Source: Oscillospiraceae bacterium
GTDB taxonomy: Bacteria; Bacillota; Clostridia; Oscillospirales; Ruminococcaceae
Assembly: GCA_019423755.1 (NCBI GenBank)
Contig: JAHZAU010000008.1
Span: 1 to 64,000, forward strand
Direction: 5' to 3'
Length of the DNA: 64,000 nucleotides
Positions 10,601-18,420 of the stretch are shown here, one piece after another. The position numbers and the translations under genes are program-made. Within the stretch, counting starts at the first letter, position 1. Every line of letters begins with the position of its first letter. The notes under the pieces were generated by a model. The model saw nothing but the letters and a program-made list of their open reading frames with translations. It did no database searches and was not told where the DNA came from.

Positions 10601-11122
10601 CTAGCTCTCCAGCTTTTTGGCAAAGCGCTCCCGGACCTTCTGCACCACCCAGAACACCGCCGGCGTCACCACCAGGGTGTAAAGCAGGGCGGGCAGCATC
10701 CGGCCCAAAAGCACGCGGGAGATGCCCTCATAATCCCACATAACGTAATAGAAAAAGTACTCCATCAGCAGCCGCAGGGAGAAGATCACCCCGGTAAACA
10801 GCACGCTGTTTTTCCAGGAAGGCTGCATGTAATAGATGACCACCAGCCCCACCGCCACGCAGGCGCTCATGTAGAGCATGGAGTTAAAGCCGAAGATCAC
10901 CGTGCCGGAGGCGTCGCACAAAAGCCCCGCCGCCAGCCCGAACAGACCGCCCACAAGCTCGCCGTCCAGCATGGCGATGGCCACCGCCATAGGCAGCACC
11001 AGCACCGGCTTGCAGTCCCCCAGATACAGCAGATAGGGGTCGGTCTGCACCAGGAAAAGCCCCAGCATCATCAGCCCGAATAGGGTGTATTTTTCCGCCA
11101 AAAGGCGGGTACGCTTGTTCAT
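10601..11122 (-). CDS. mreD: Rod shape-determining protein MreD
   Basis: A 173-residue integral membrane protein with five to six hydrophobic segments. It sits between mreC and the PBP2 gene, the standard position of mreD. The charged N terminus (MNKRTRLLAEKY) and the final basic tail (RERFAKKLES) should be cytosolic. MreD links the MreB filament to MreC and PBP2. Identification rests on topology, length and gene order more than on a single motif. A GAAAGGACGG site precedes the ATG. Confidence 0.88.
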   Translation of the reverse strand: MNKRTRLLAEKYTLFGLMMLGLFLVQTDPYLLYLGDCKPVLVLPMAVAIAMLDGELVGGLFGLAAGLLCDASGTVIFGFNSMLYMSACVAVGLVVIYYMQPSWKNSVLFTGVIFSLRLLMEYFFYYVMWDYEGISRVLLGRMLPALLYTLVVTPAVFWVVQKVRERFAKKLES

Positions 11123-11149
11123 CGGCCGTCCTTTCTCGCCGCAGGGGGA

Positions 11150-12088
11150 TTACTCCGCCTGCTCCTCGGTCTCTTCCTGCTCTTCCTGCTGGTCCTTCTG
11201 CTCCTGGGCCACCTGGTCCTGGGCTGCGTCCTGGAAGCTCTGCAGGCTGGAGCCCTGGCCGCGGAAGCCGGTGATGACCATCACGTCCTTGATGTTCTTG
11301 ATGTCGTTGGTGGGCTGTACCACCGCGTAAAGGGACATCCCGTCGGACTCATAGCCCACCTCGGTGATGCGTCCCAAGATCAGCCCCTCCGGGAAAAGAC
11401 CCGAGGTGCTGGTGGTTTCGATAATATCCCCTTTGGCGGCGCCGCTTTCCCGGGGCAGCAGGCTCACCTTGCACTGTCCCTTTTCGGCCAGGGCGATGTC
11501 CCCCGAAAGGATGGCCACGTCCTGGGTGCGCACGTCGCGGCAGGCGACGTTCAGCCCCACGTCCAGGATGGTGGTCACCTTAGAGAAGACCGGCCCCACC
11601 TCCGAAACGATGCCCACCAGTCCGTCGGCGGTGATCACCGGGTCCCGGACCGCCACGCCGTCCAGGCTGCCTTTATCGATGGAGAAGGAATAAAACCGCC
11701 CCACCGGGTCCCGCCCGATGACCGAAGCCTTGGTCAGCTCCAGCTCGGGGTTGGCTTCTTTGATGCCCAGGTCCCGGCGAAGGGTCTCGTTTTCGTTTTT
11801 ATAGGTCTCATAATCCGCCATCTGCTGGATGAGCTGGCGGTTTTCCTCCCGCAGGCGCTCGTTTTCCTCGGCCAGCTCGTCGGCGCGCAGCACGTTGCCC
11901 AGCGCCTGGCTCACCGAGCCGGTCAGGCTGGAAGCCGCCTTCTGGAAGGGCGTGGTGATGGTGCCCACCACCCCGTTGACCACGTTGGAAAAGCCCTCGG
12001 TCATGGTCGCCCGCAGCATAAAGGCAAAAAGTACAATAAACAGACAGACAAACAGCTTAAAGATCCGGCTTGTGAAAAATTCCTTCAC
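11150..12088 (-). CDS. mreC: Rod shape-determining protein MreC
   Basis: This 312-residue bitopic protein has an N-terminal membrane helix, a coiled coil (about residues 65-105, rich in EENERLREENRQL) and the extracellular beta domain that contacts PBP2. The GTG at 12088 is chosen because AAAGGAGG lies 8 nt upstream, while the open frame beyond it has no ribosome site. The last 25 residues are a Gln/Glu-rich low-complexity tail, which would lie outside the cell. It is co-transcribed with mreB, though 171 bp separate them. Confidence 0.95.
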   Translation of the reverse strand: MKEFFTSRIFKLFVCLFIVLFAFMLRATMTEGFSNVVNGVVGTITTPFQKAASSLTGSVSQALGNVLRADELAEENERLREENRQLIQQMADYETYKNENETLRRDLGIKEANPELELTKASVIGRDPVGRFYSFSIDKGSLDGVAVRDPVITADGLVGIVSEVGPVFSKVTTILDVGLNVACRDVRTQDVAILSGDIALAEKGQCKVSLLPRESGAAKGDIIETTSTSGLFPEGLILGRITEVGYESDGMSLYAVVQPTNDIKNIKDVMVITGFRGQGSSLQSFQDAAQDQVAQEQKDQQEEQEETEEQAE

Positions 12089-12259
12089 CCGTTTGCCTCC
12101 TTTTCTCGTTTGGTCCCCGCCGCAGCGGCTTCGCCCGGCGTTCCCGTTCCCTAAAAACAACATTCGGCTGCCGGCGCCCCGCTTCTTGTGCAGGGCTCCG
12201 ACAACCGGCCGTTTCTCTGCCGCCTCACCGGGCGGCGGGTCTCTTCTTGATGTCAGCGA

Positions 12260-13282
12260 TTAATAGCGGGAGTCGTCGTCCGACAGCAGCTCTTTCATGG
12301 TGTTGAGGTTTTCCAGCAGCTTGCCGGTACCGGCTGCCACGCAGTCCAGCGGGTTTTCTGCCACCTGGACGGGCATACCGGTCTCTTTGGAAATCAGCTG
12401 GTCCAGACCGCGCAGCAGGGCGCCGCCGCCGGTGAGGGTGATGCCGTGGTCGATGATGTCGGCAGACAGCTCCGGAGGAGTGCGCTCCAGGGTGGTACGG
12501 ATGGCGTCCAGAACCGACATAACGGAATCGGCCAGCGCCTCGCGGACCTCCTCGGGGTAGAGCATCATGTTTTTCGGCAGGCCGTCCACCAGGTTGCGGC
12601 CCTTGATCTCCATGGGCTGCTCGTCCTCGTAGGGGTAAGCGGAACCGATCTGGATCTTGATGTTCTCAGCGGTGCGGTCACCGATGAGCAGGTTGTATTT
12701 CTTCTTGATGTACTGGATGATGTCGGAGTCGAACTCATCGCCGCCGACGCGCACCGAGCGGGAAGCGACGATGCCGCCCAGGGAGATAACGGCTACCTCG
12801 CTGGTACCGCCGCCGATGTCGACGACCATGCTGCCGGTAGCCTCAGCAACCGGCAGGTCTGCGCCGATGGCAGCCGCCATAGGCTCCTCGATGATGGCCA
12901 CGTGACGGGCGCCGGCTTTCAGAGAAGCTTCCTTAACGGCGCGGCGCTCGACTGCGGTAACGCCGGAGGGGATGCAGATGACCACCCGCGGACGGGCGAA
13001 GATGGAGCTGTTGCAGGCCTTTTTGATGAAGATCTGCAGCATGCTGGCGGTGATGTCGAAGTCGGCGATGACGCCGTCCTTCAGCGGGCGGACCGCCACA
13101 ATGGAGCCGGGGGTACGGCCGATGACGTCCTTGGCCTCCTGGCCCACATATTTTACGGTGTAGTTGCGGGTATCCACTGCAACCACCGAAGGCTCGCGCA
13201 TGATGATGCCCTTGCCCTTCATAAACACCAGGGTATTGGCGGTACCCAGGTCGATGCCGATATCTTTACCAAAACCAAACAT
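12260..13282 (-). CDS. mreB: Actin-like rod shape protein MreB
   Basis: This 340-residue actin homologue polymerises under the membrane and directs side-wall synthesis. The phosphate 1 loop GIDLGTANT lies near the N terminus, the phosphate 2 region is [15 protein letters not shown], and the adenosine motif is [11 protein letters not shown]. The length is typical. ATG 13282 has GGTAGGAGG upstream; the open frame runs further 5' but through the promoter. The strong promoter at 13401-13429 makes it the first gene of the shape operon mreB-mreC-mreD-mrdA. Confidence 0.97.
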   Translation of the reverse strand: MFGFGKDIGIDLGTANTLVFMKGKGIIMREPSVVAVDTRNYTVKYVGQEAKDVIGRTPGSIVAVRPLKDGVIADFDITASMLQIFIKKACNSSIFARPRVVICIPSGVTAVERRAVKEASLKAGARHVAIIEEPMAAAIGADLPVAEATGSMVVDIGGGTSEVAVISLGGIVASRSVRVGGDEFDSDIIQYIKKKYNLLIGDRTAENIKIQIGSAYPYEDEQPMEIKGRNLVDGLPKNMMLYPEEVREALADSVMSVLDAIRTTLERTPPELSADIIDHGITLTGGGALLRGLDQLISKETGMPVQVAENPLDCVAAGTGKLLENLNTMKELLSDDDSRY

Positions 13283-13400
13283 TCCGTATCCTCCTACCAG
13301 ACAGGGCGCCCAAACACCGGGCGCAAATCGTGTCGATCTATCCCAAATCCCGCGGGCGACGCCGCGGCGAAAACCTTGCAACAATGCGGTTATCTTATAT

Positions 13401-13429
13401 ATTATAACCCGAACGATTCCCAATCTCAA
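13401..13429 (-). promoter_or_regulatory. Promoter of the mreBCD-mrdA operon
   Basis: On the minus strand TTGAGA (13424-13429), an exact 17-bp spacer and a consensus TATAAT (13401-13406). It leaves a 5' leader of about 110 nt before mreB. Confidence 0.88.
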
Positions 13430-13524
13430 CAAGATTTTTTGAATTTTTCTGCACCGCCGGATTTTCACCCATATTACCAGAAGGGGGCGGATATCCTTCC
13501 TTTGCATCTGTGCGTTTTTCATAG

Positions 13525-13554
13525 AAAAAGCGCCGGAGATTTCCTCTCCAGCGC
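13525..13554 (-). terminator. Terminator downstream of maf
   Basis: On the minus strand a 9-bp stem (13546-13554 with 13530-13538, one G-U pair) with a 7-nt loop is followed by five Ts (13529-13525). It separates the zapA-dut-maf transcript from mreB. Confidence 0.85.
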
Positions 13555-13562
13555 CATTTTTC

Positions 13563-14135
13563 CTATTGAATCTGCCCGAGCCAATCCCGCAGCTCCCGCC
13601 AAAGGCGGGCCACCGGCAGGCCCATGACGTTAAAGTAGTCCCCGCGGATGCCCCGCACCAGCAGGCTCCCCTGCCCCTGGATGCCGTAGCTCCCGGCCTT
13701 GTCGTAGGGCTCTTCCAGCCCGGCGTACCACTGCTTTTCCTGGTCGCTCAGGGGGTAAAATTCCACCTCGGTGGCCTCCCAGAAGCTGTGGCATACTCCG
13801 TCCTTGGCAAAGGCCACCCCGGTGTAAACGGTGTGGCTGCGGCCGGAAAGCAGGTCCAGCATCCGCAGACAGTCGGCCTTGTCCCGGGGCTTGCCCAAAA
13901 TCTGCCCGTCGATGGACACCACCGTATCCGAACCGATGACCACCGCCCCCGGGTTTTCGGCGGCGATGTAGCCGGCCTTCTGCCGCGCCAGATGCTCCAC
14001 CACCTGGCAGGGAGCCAGGCCCTCGGGCACCTCCTCCGGCGCGTGGCAGGGCTTCACCTCAAACTCCGGCAGTACCACCCGCAGCAATTCCTGCCGCCGG
14101 GGCGACTGGGACGCCAAAATATAACGCTGTTCCAT
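13563..14135 (-). CDS. maf: Maf-like nucleotide pyrophosphatase
   Basis: This 190-residue protein hydrolyses non-canonical nucleoside triphosphates to monophosphates, preventing their incorporation. The Maf signature [13 protein letters not shown] opens the protein, VIGSDTVV and GQILGKP follow, and the ending [11 protein letters not shown] is typical. ATG 14135 is set by AAAGGAGG upstream; an in-frame GTG further 5' would overlap dut. Pairing with dut, another nucleotide-pool sanitising enzyme 13 bp upstream, is functionally coherent. Confidence 0.95.
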   Translation of the reverse strand: MEQRYILASQSPRRQELLRVVLPEFEVKPCHAPEEVPEGLAPCQVVEHLARQKAGYIAAENPGAVVIGSDTVVSIDGQILGKPRDKADCLRMLDLLSGRSHTVYTGVAFAKDGVCHSFWEATEVEFYPLSDQEKQWYAGLEEPYDKAGSYGIQGQGSLLVRGIRGDYFNVMGLPVARLWRELRDWLGQIQ

Positions 14136-14148
14136 CCTTCTTCCTCCT

Positions 14149-14592
14149 TTAACGGCGGCCGGTGGAGCCAAAGCCCCCCTCGCCGCGCTGGCTTTCGTCC
14201 AAGCTTTCGCACAGCTGCACCTGCGGGATCTCTACCGGCAGGATCACCAGCTGGGCGATGCGGTCCCCCGGCTGCACCACAAAGGGCTGCTGGCTCTGGT
14301 TGCGCAGGCAGACCTGCACCTCGCCCCGGTAGTCGGAGTCGATAACCCCTACGCAGTTGGCGGGCACCACCCCGTGCCGGGTGCCAAGCGAGCTGCGGGC
14401 AAAGATCAGCCCCACCAGCCCGGCGTTTTCCAGCTGTATGGCAAAGCCCGAAGGGATAGCCCGGCTCTCGCCCGGGGCGATGGTCACCGCCTCCTCCAAA
14501 CAGGCGTGGATGTCGTAACCGGCGCTGCCCGGGGTCTGGCGGCAGGGCGCCTGGGCCTGGGGGCGCAGCAGTTGGATCTTCAAAACGGACAT
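14149..14592 (-). CDS. dut: dUTP diphosphatase
   Basis: This 147-residue trimeric dUTPase converts dUTP to dUMP, keeping uracil out of DNA and feeding thymidylate synthesis. All five family motifs can be read: AGYDI, ARSSLG, GVIDSDYRGEV, GDRIAQLVI and the C-terminal glycine-rich RGEGGFGSTG. An AAAGGAG site lies 8 nt before the ATG. It lies between the U32 peptidase and maf with short gaps. Confidence 0.97.
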   Translation of the reverse strand: MSVLKIQLLRPQAQAPCRQTPGSAGYDIHACLEEAVTIAPGESRAIPSGFAIQLENAGLVGLIFARSSLGTRHGVVPANCVGVIDSDYRGEVQVCLRNQSQQPFVVQPGDRIAQLVILPVEIPQVQLCESLDESQRGEGGFGSTGRR

Positions 14593-14629
14593 AAGCTTCT
14601 CCTTTATCCAAATGATATAATACTAGTAG

Positions 14630-16690
14630 TTATTTTACATTTCTATAATACAGCCCACGGGTGATATCCTGCCGGGGCTCGTGGCCAGTCTCGTACTGAT
14701 ACAGCACCTGATCCACCTGCTTGGGGCTTTCCCCGGTGAAATAGAGCAGGGCGAAGGCGAAATCGGAAAAGTCCTCCCACCGGTCGGCCAGATACAGCGG
14801 ATGGGCGTTAAACACCTCGGAATACTGCCGCTGGGTGCAGCGCACCGGGAACACCTGCTTTTTGCGGTCGGTGAGGGTCCCCTGCTGGCGGCAGGAGCCG
14901 CAGCCCTTGATGCGGATGGGACAGTTTCGGGTGATCATCAGCGGCTGGTTGCCGTAGGCAAAGACCCCCAGCGGCAGCGGTCCGCCCAGCCCTCTGGCCC
15001 GCGCCAGAGAAAGCTCGAAGGACACCACCGCGTCGGCAAGGCCCCGCTCCTTCCAGGCGAAGGCCGCGTCGGTGTTGGTCAGGTTAAGGCCGAACTCCCC
15101 GTGGAGGGTGAAGCCCAGCTCCCGACCCAGCCGCACCGAGCCGATATTGGGGGTGGTCAGATGGGTGATGCCCCGGCGGCGCAGCTCTTCCAGTTTGGGG
15201 CGAAGCTGGTCCGCGTCATCCCCAAAGGTGACCCGAGGCAGAGAGGCCGCCAGCTTGTGGGCAAAGTCCGGCAGCTGCTCCTGGTGCAGCAGCTCATCCA
15301 GCGGCACGGCGATCAGCTCGCAGCGCTGGGCCAGTGCCGGGGTGATCTGCTCCCAACGGCGTACCTGGGCCCGCAGGGCCGGAGGTCCGTCGCAGCGGCG
15401 GCGGGCCGGCTGGGGCTCCACCCGGGCAAAGGGCACCGGGCGCTCCGCCTCCCGCCGGGCGGTCAGCTGTTCCAGGGCCTCCCGGCGAAGGGCGTTGATC
15501 TGGGACACCGGGAAGGCAAGGCCCTCCTCCAGCTGGCAGCGGCAGTCCGCCGCCCGGTAGAAGGTGCCGCCGGTCTTTTCCAGGCTGCGGCGCACCAGTT
15601 CCTCGTCGGTGGGGCGGTTTTGGGCCGGCTGGGGCTCGGCGCCCGTGACCTGCACGGTGTTGCCGTCGCCGTCGCTTACCTGCAGGCAGACCGGCTCCCC
15701 GGCCTTCATGGTAAAGTCGAACACCAGCGGCACCCGGGGATATTCCTTCGCGCCCAGGGCTTCCAGCTCCCGCAGGACCTTCTGTCCGGCGGTGACGTCC
15801 TCCTTTTGGCGGATGCCGAACATCTGCTGGCCCAGGCGGGCGTCAAAGTACCCCTGGGTGAAGCCGCTGCGGGAGAACACCGCTTCCAGGCTGCGCAGGT
15901 CGGGCTTTTGGCCGGCCAGGGCCTGGCGGAAGGCGGTCACCGCCGCCGAAACGTACTCGGGGCGCTTCATCCGGCCTTCGATCTTAAAGGAGGTGACCCC
16001 CAGTTTTTTCAGTTCCTCCACCCGCTGCACCAAGGAAAGGTCCTTGAGGGAAAGGGCGTAGCCGCTGTCCCCCCGGCCGCTGGTAAAGGGCAGGCGGCAG
16101 GGCTGGGCGCACAGGCCGCGGTTGCCGCTGCGCTCGCCGATGACCGAGCTCATGTAGCACTGGCCGGAGACGCACATACACAGCGCCCCGTGGACAAAGA
16201 CCTCGGTCTCCACCGGCACCTGCTGCACCACGGCGGCGATCTCCTCCCGGCTCATCTCCCGGGCCAGCACCACCCGGGAAAAGCCCATCTCCCACAGCTC
16301 CCGGGCGCCGGACACGTTGTGCACCGTCATCTGGGTGGAGGCGTGCAGGGGCATCTGGGGCGCAGCGCGGCGCACCAGGTCCGCTACCCCCAGGTCCTGG
16401 ACGATGAGGGCGTCGATGCCGTTTTGGCAGGCCAGTTCCAAGGTATCCAGCAGGGCGGAGCGTTCTTTATCGTAGACCAGGGTGTTCATGGTCAGATACA
16501 TCTTGACCCCCCGGGCGCGGCAGAAGCGTGCCGCCTGGGCGAAGGCCTCCTGGTCGAAGTTCTGGGCGTTGCGCCGGGCGTTAAATTGTCCGTATCCGAA
16601 ATACACCGCATCGGCGCCGCTGTGGACGGCGGCGGTCAGGCTCTCCGGCCCGCCGGCGGGGGCCAATACCTCAATGGGGACGTTTGCCAT
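14630..16690 (-). CDS. U32 family peptidase (RNA hydroxylation type)
   Basis: This 686-residue protein carries the complete U32 signature, EVFVHGALCMCVSGQCYMSS. It starts with IEVLAPAGGPESL, as in the RlhA/TrhP branch, whose members hydroxylate 23S rRNA or tRNA rather than act as proteases. Cys pairs that can hold an Fe-S cluster are present. The C-terminal half is an extra domain with another Cys group (CPIRIKGCGSC), as in longer two-domain U32 proteins. ATG 16690 is chosen because the U32 homology begins there and GAAAGGAG lies upstream. It follows the zapA-like gene. Confidence 0.9.
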   Translation of the reverse strand: MANVPIEVLAPAGGPESLTAAVHSGADAVYFGYGQFNARRNAQNFDQEAFAQAARFCRARGVKMYLTMNTLVYDKERSALLDTLELACQNGIDALIVQDLGVADLVRRAAPQMPLHASTQMTVHNVSGARELWEMGFSRVVLAREMSREEIAAVVQQVPVETEVFVHGALCMCVSGQCYMSSVIGERSGNRGLCAQPCRLPFTSGRGDSGYALSLKDLSLVQRVEELKKLGVTSFKIEGRMKRPEYVSAAVTAFRQALAGQKPDLRSLEAVFSRSGFTQGYFDARLGQQMFGIRQKEDVTAGQKVLRELEALGAKEYPRVPLVFDFTMKAGEPVCLQVSDGDGNTVQVTGAEPQPAQNRPTDEELVRRSLEKTGGTFYRAADCRCQLEEGLAFPVSQINALRREALEQLTARREAERPVPFARVEPQPARRRCDGPPALRAQVRRWEQITPALAQRCELIAVPLDELLHQEQLPDFAHKLAASLPRVTFGDDADQLRPKLEELRRRGITHLTTPNIGSVRLGRELGFTLHGEFGLNLTNTDAAFAWKERGLADAVVSFELSLARARGLGGPLPLGVFAYGNQPLMITRNCPIRIKGCGSCRQQGTLTDRKKQVFPVRCTQRQYSEVFNAHPLYLADRWEDFSDFAFALLYFTGESPKQVDQVLYQYETGHEPRQDITRGLYYRNVK

Positions 16691-16791
16691 AATGGGGCAG
16701 CTTCTCCTTTCTGTATAGCCGGGCCGAAATTTCCGGCCCAAGAATCAGGGCCGCAGATGCTGCGGCCCCGGTTTGTTCTGTTCGGTTTCGT

Positions 16792-18066
16792 TTAATGGCG
16801 ATGCTCGTGGGCCTGAAGGGCCTTATGGCGCTGGGCTTCTTCCTCGTCCAGCTCGTCCCAGTAGGCCTCGTCCTCCTCGTCAAACTGGAAGAGGGCCCCG
16901 TCCATGGTGGCGTAGCCCGGGGCGTCCAGGGCGGTGCGCCACTCGCCGCGGCCCAGGTTGCGCCGCAGGTACTCGATCTCCCGGCGCAGCTGCTGCACCA
17001 GTTCGCTTTCCGGCAGCGGCTCCTCCGCTTCGTCCAGCTCTTCCATCTCCTGGTTCAGCTGGCGGACCTGCTGTTCCAGGCAGCGATTATGCTCGGCAAG
17101 GCGCTCCTTTTCCTGGCGCTCCTGCTCCTGCTGAGACTGCATCTGGCGGATCTGCTCCTCCCGGCGTGCTTTTTCCAGCAGAAGCTGGCGCACCTGTTCC
17201 CGGTCGGCTCCGCCTTCTTCCTGCTGGCGGCGCAGGGTGTCCAGCTGTTCCCGCAGCTGGGTGTTGGCCGCGCCGGTCTGGCGGTTGCGCTCTTCCAGCT
17301 GGCTCTGGTAGGCCCGCATCCGGCGCAGGTCCTCCTGCAGCTGGGCGGCCTCGCTGAGCTTGCGGGTCTGGTACTCCATCTGCTGGCGCAGCTGGCTGAC
17401 CGTGGCTTCCAGCTGCCGGTTCTGCTCCGACAGCTCCTGGGCCTTCTGGCGGGCGTCTTCCAGGGCTTTTTGCGCTTCCTCGCCCTGGCTGCGGTCCTGT
17501 TCCAGCTGGGTGAGCCGCTGCTCCAACTGGGCGCTGTTTTCGCCCAGGCTGCGGTTTTCTTCCATCAGGCGACGGCTTTGTTCCTCCGCCTGGGTCTGGG
17601 CCGCCTGGGCCTGCTGCAGCTGGTCCTTTAAACGGGCGGTCTCCTCCTGGGCGCGCACGGCGGCCTCCTCGGCCAGCTTGCGGGTCTGGACGGCCTCCGC
17701 CTTGCTCAGGCGGCTGCTTTCTACATTCTGGCGCAGGATGAGCACATCCCGGCGCAGTTTATCGGTCTCCTGGTGGGCCTGGTTGGCCTCCTCGCGGGCG
17801 CGGTTGGCGTCCTCCAGGTACTCGCCCAGCTGGCCGCGCAGGTGCTCGGCGCCGTCCTGGCTTTTGTGCAGGTTATCGGCGTAATCCAGCAGGGTGAGGA
17901 AATAGGCGTCGTTGATGGTGGCAGATTTGCTGCCGGAAAGGATCTCCTGTACCTTTGTTTCCAGCTCGGCGGTCAGGCGCTTGACGTACTGCGGGTCCTC
18001 CCGGGTGGAGATGACATATCGTGAGCCGCACAGTTCCAGCCGGACCTTGTTTGGCGTATTATCCAT
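16792..18066 (-). CDS. ZapA-domain protein with a long coiled coil
   Basis: The first ~75 residues match the cell-division protein ZapA (RLELCGSRYVISTREDPQYV, then the ALLDYADNL-like helix), which bundles FtsZ. Typical ZapA is about 100 residues; this protein has 424. Residues from about 75 to 360 form an almost unbroken heptad-rich coiled coil full of Glu, Gln, Arg and Leu. The last 50 residues are acidic and end in a His-rich tail (HEHRH). The ZapA head probably binds FtsZ while the rod tethers or spaces it, but this is inference. AAGAAAGG lies before the ATG. It heads the transcript running to maf. Confidence 0.85.
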   Translation of the reverse strand: MDNTPNKVRLELCGSRYVISTREDPQYVKRLTAELETKVQEILSGSKSATINDAYFLTLLDYADNLHKSQDGAEHLRGQLGEYLEDANRAREEANQAHQETDKLRRDVLILRQNVESSRLSKAEAVQTRKLAEEAAVRAQEETARLKDQLQQAQAAQTQAEEQSRRLMEENRSLGENSAQLEQRLTQLEQDRSQGEEAQKALEDARQKAQELSEQNRQLEATVSQLRQQMEYQTRKLSEAAQLQEDLRRMRAYQSQLEERNRQTGAANTQLREQLDTLRRQQEEGGADREQVRQLLLEKARREEQIRQMQSQQEQERQEKERLAEHNRCLEQQVRQLNQEMEELDEAEEPLPESELVQQLRREIEYLRRNLGRGEWRTALDAPGYATMDGALFQFDEEDEAYWDELDEEEAQRHKALQAHEHRH

Positions 18067-18131
18067 CCAATCAGCATCCTTTCTTTTGGTGGGTCCCGCT
18101 GCCGGAGGGGCGCGGGGGATAGCTTGTCCTC

Positions 18132-18161
18132 ATTATAAGGGATAGGCCGCGTCAAAGTAAA
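18132..18161 (-). promoter_or_regulatory. Promoter of the zapA-like/U32/dut/maf transcript
   Basis: On the minus strand TTTACT (18156-18161), an 18-bp spacer and TATAAT (18132-18137). A closer TTGACG is only 12 bp from the -10 and probably too near. The rest of the 354-bp divergent gap (18067-18420) holds only this and the glgP promoter. Confidence 0.65.
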
Positions 18162-18295
18162 GAGAATCCCGCCAAGAATGGGAAAATATTTGCCGTTTGG
18201 CTCCGCCGGGATTTCCCAGTTTCCGGGAGGGTGTTGATTTTCTCTGATAAAAACTGTACAAAGTTCCAAGAATCCGAAGCATGGAGGCAGAAAAC

Positions 18296-18324
18296 TTGCG
18301 CCCATGCTGCAAAAGGGGTATAAT
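18296..18324 (+). promoter_or_regulatory. Promoter of glgP
   Basis: TTGCGC (18296-18301), a 17-bp spacer and a consensus TATAAT (18319-18324), about 97 bp before the start codon. Confidence 0.75.
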
Positions 18325-18420
18325 TTGTATTGTTTCCTGCTCTTTTTTAGGAAGAAGCGTGCAAATCTGGCTCGCCCGCTTCCTAATTTCTAGCGAAATC
18401 GAAAAGGTGGTTGATTGAGA

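Noticed and set aside
18138..18152. TTGACG as the -35 of the zapA-like promoter
   Set aside because: It is only 12 bp from the TATAAT; TTTACT with 18-bp spacing is a better fit.
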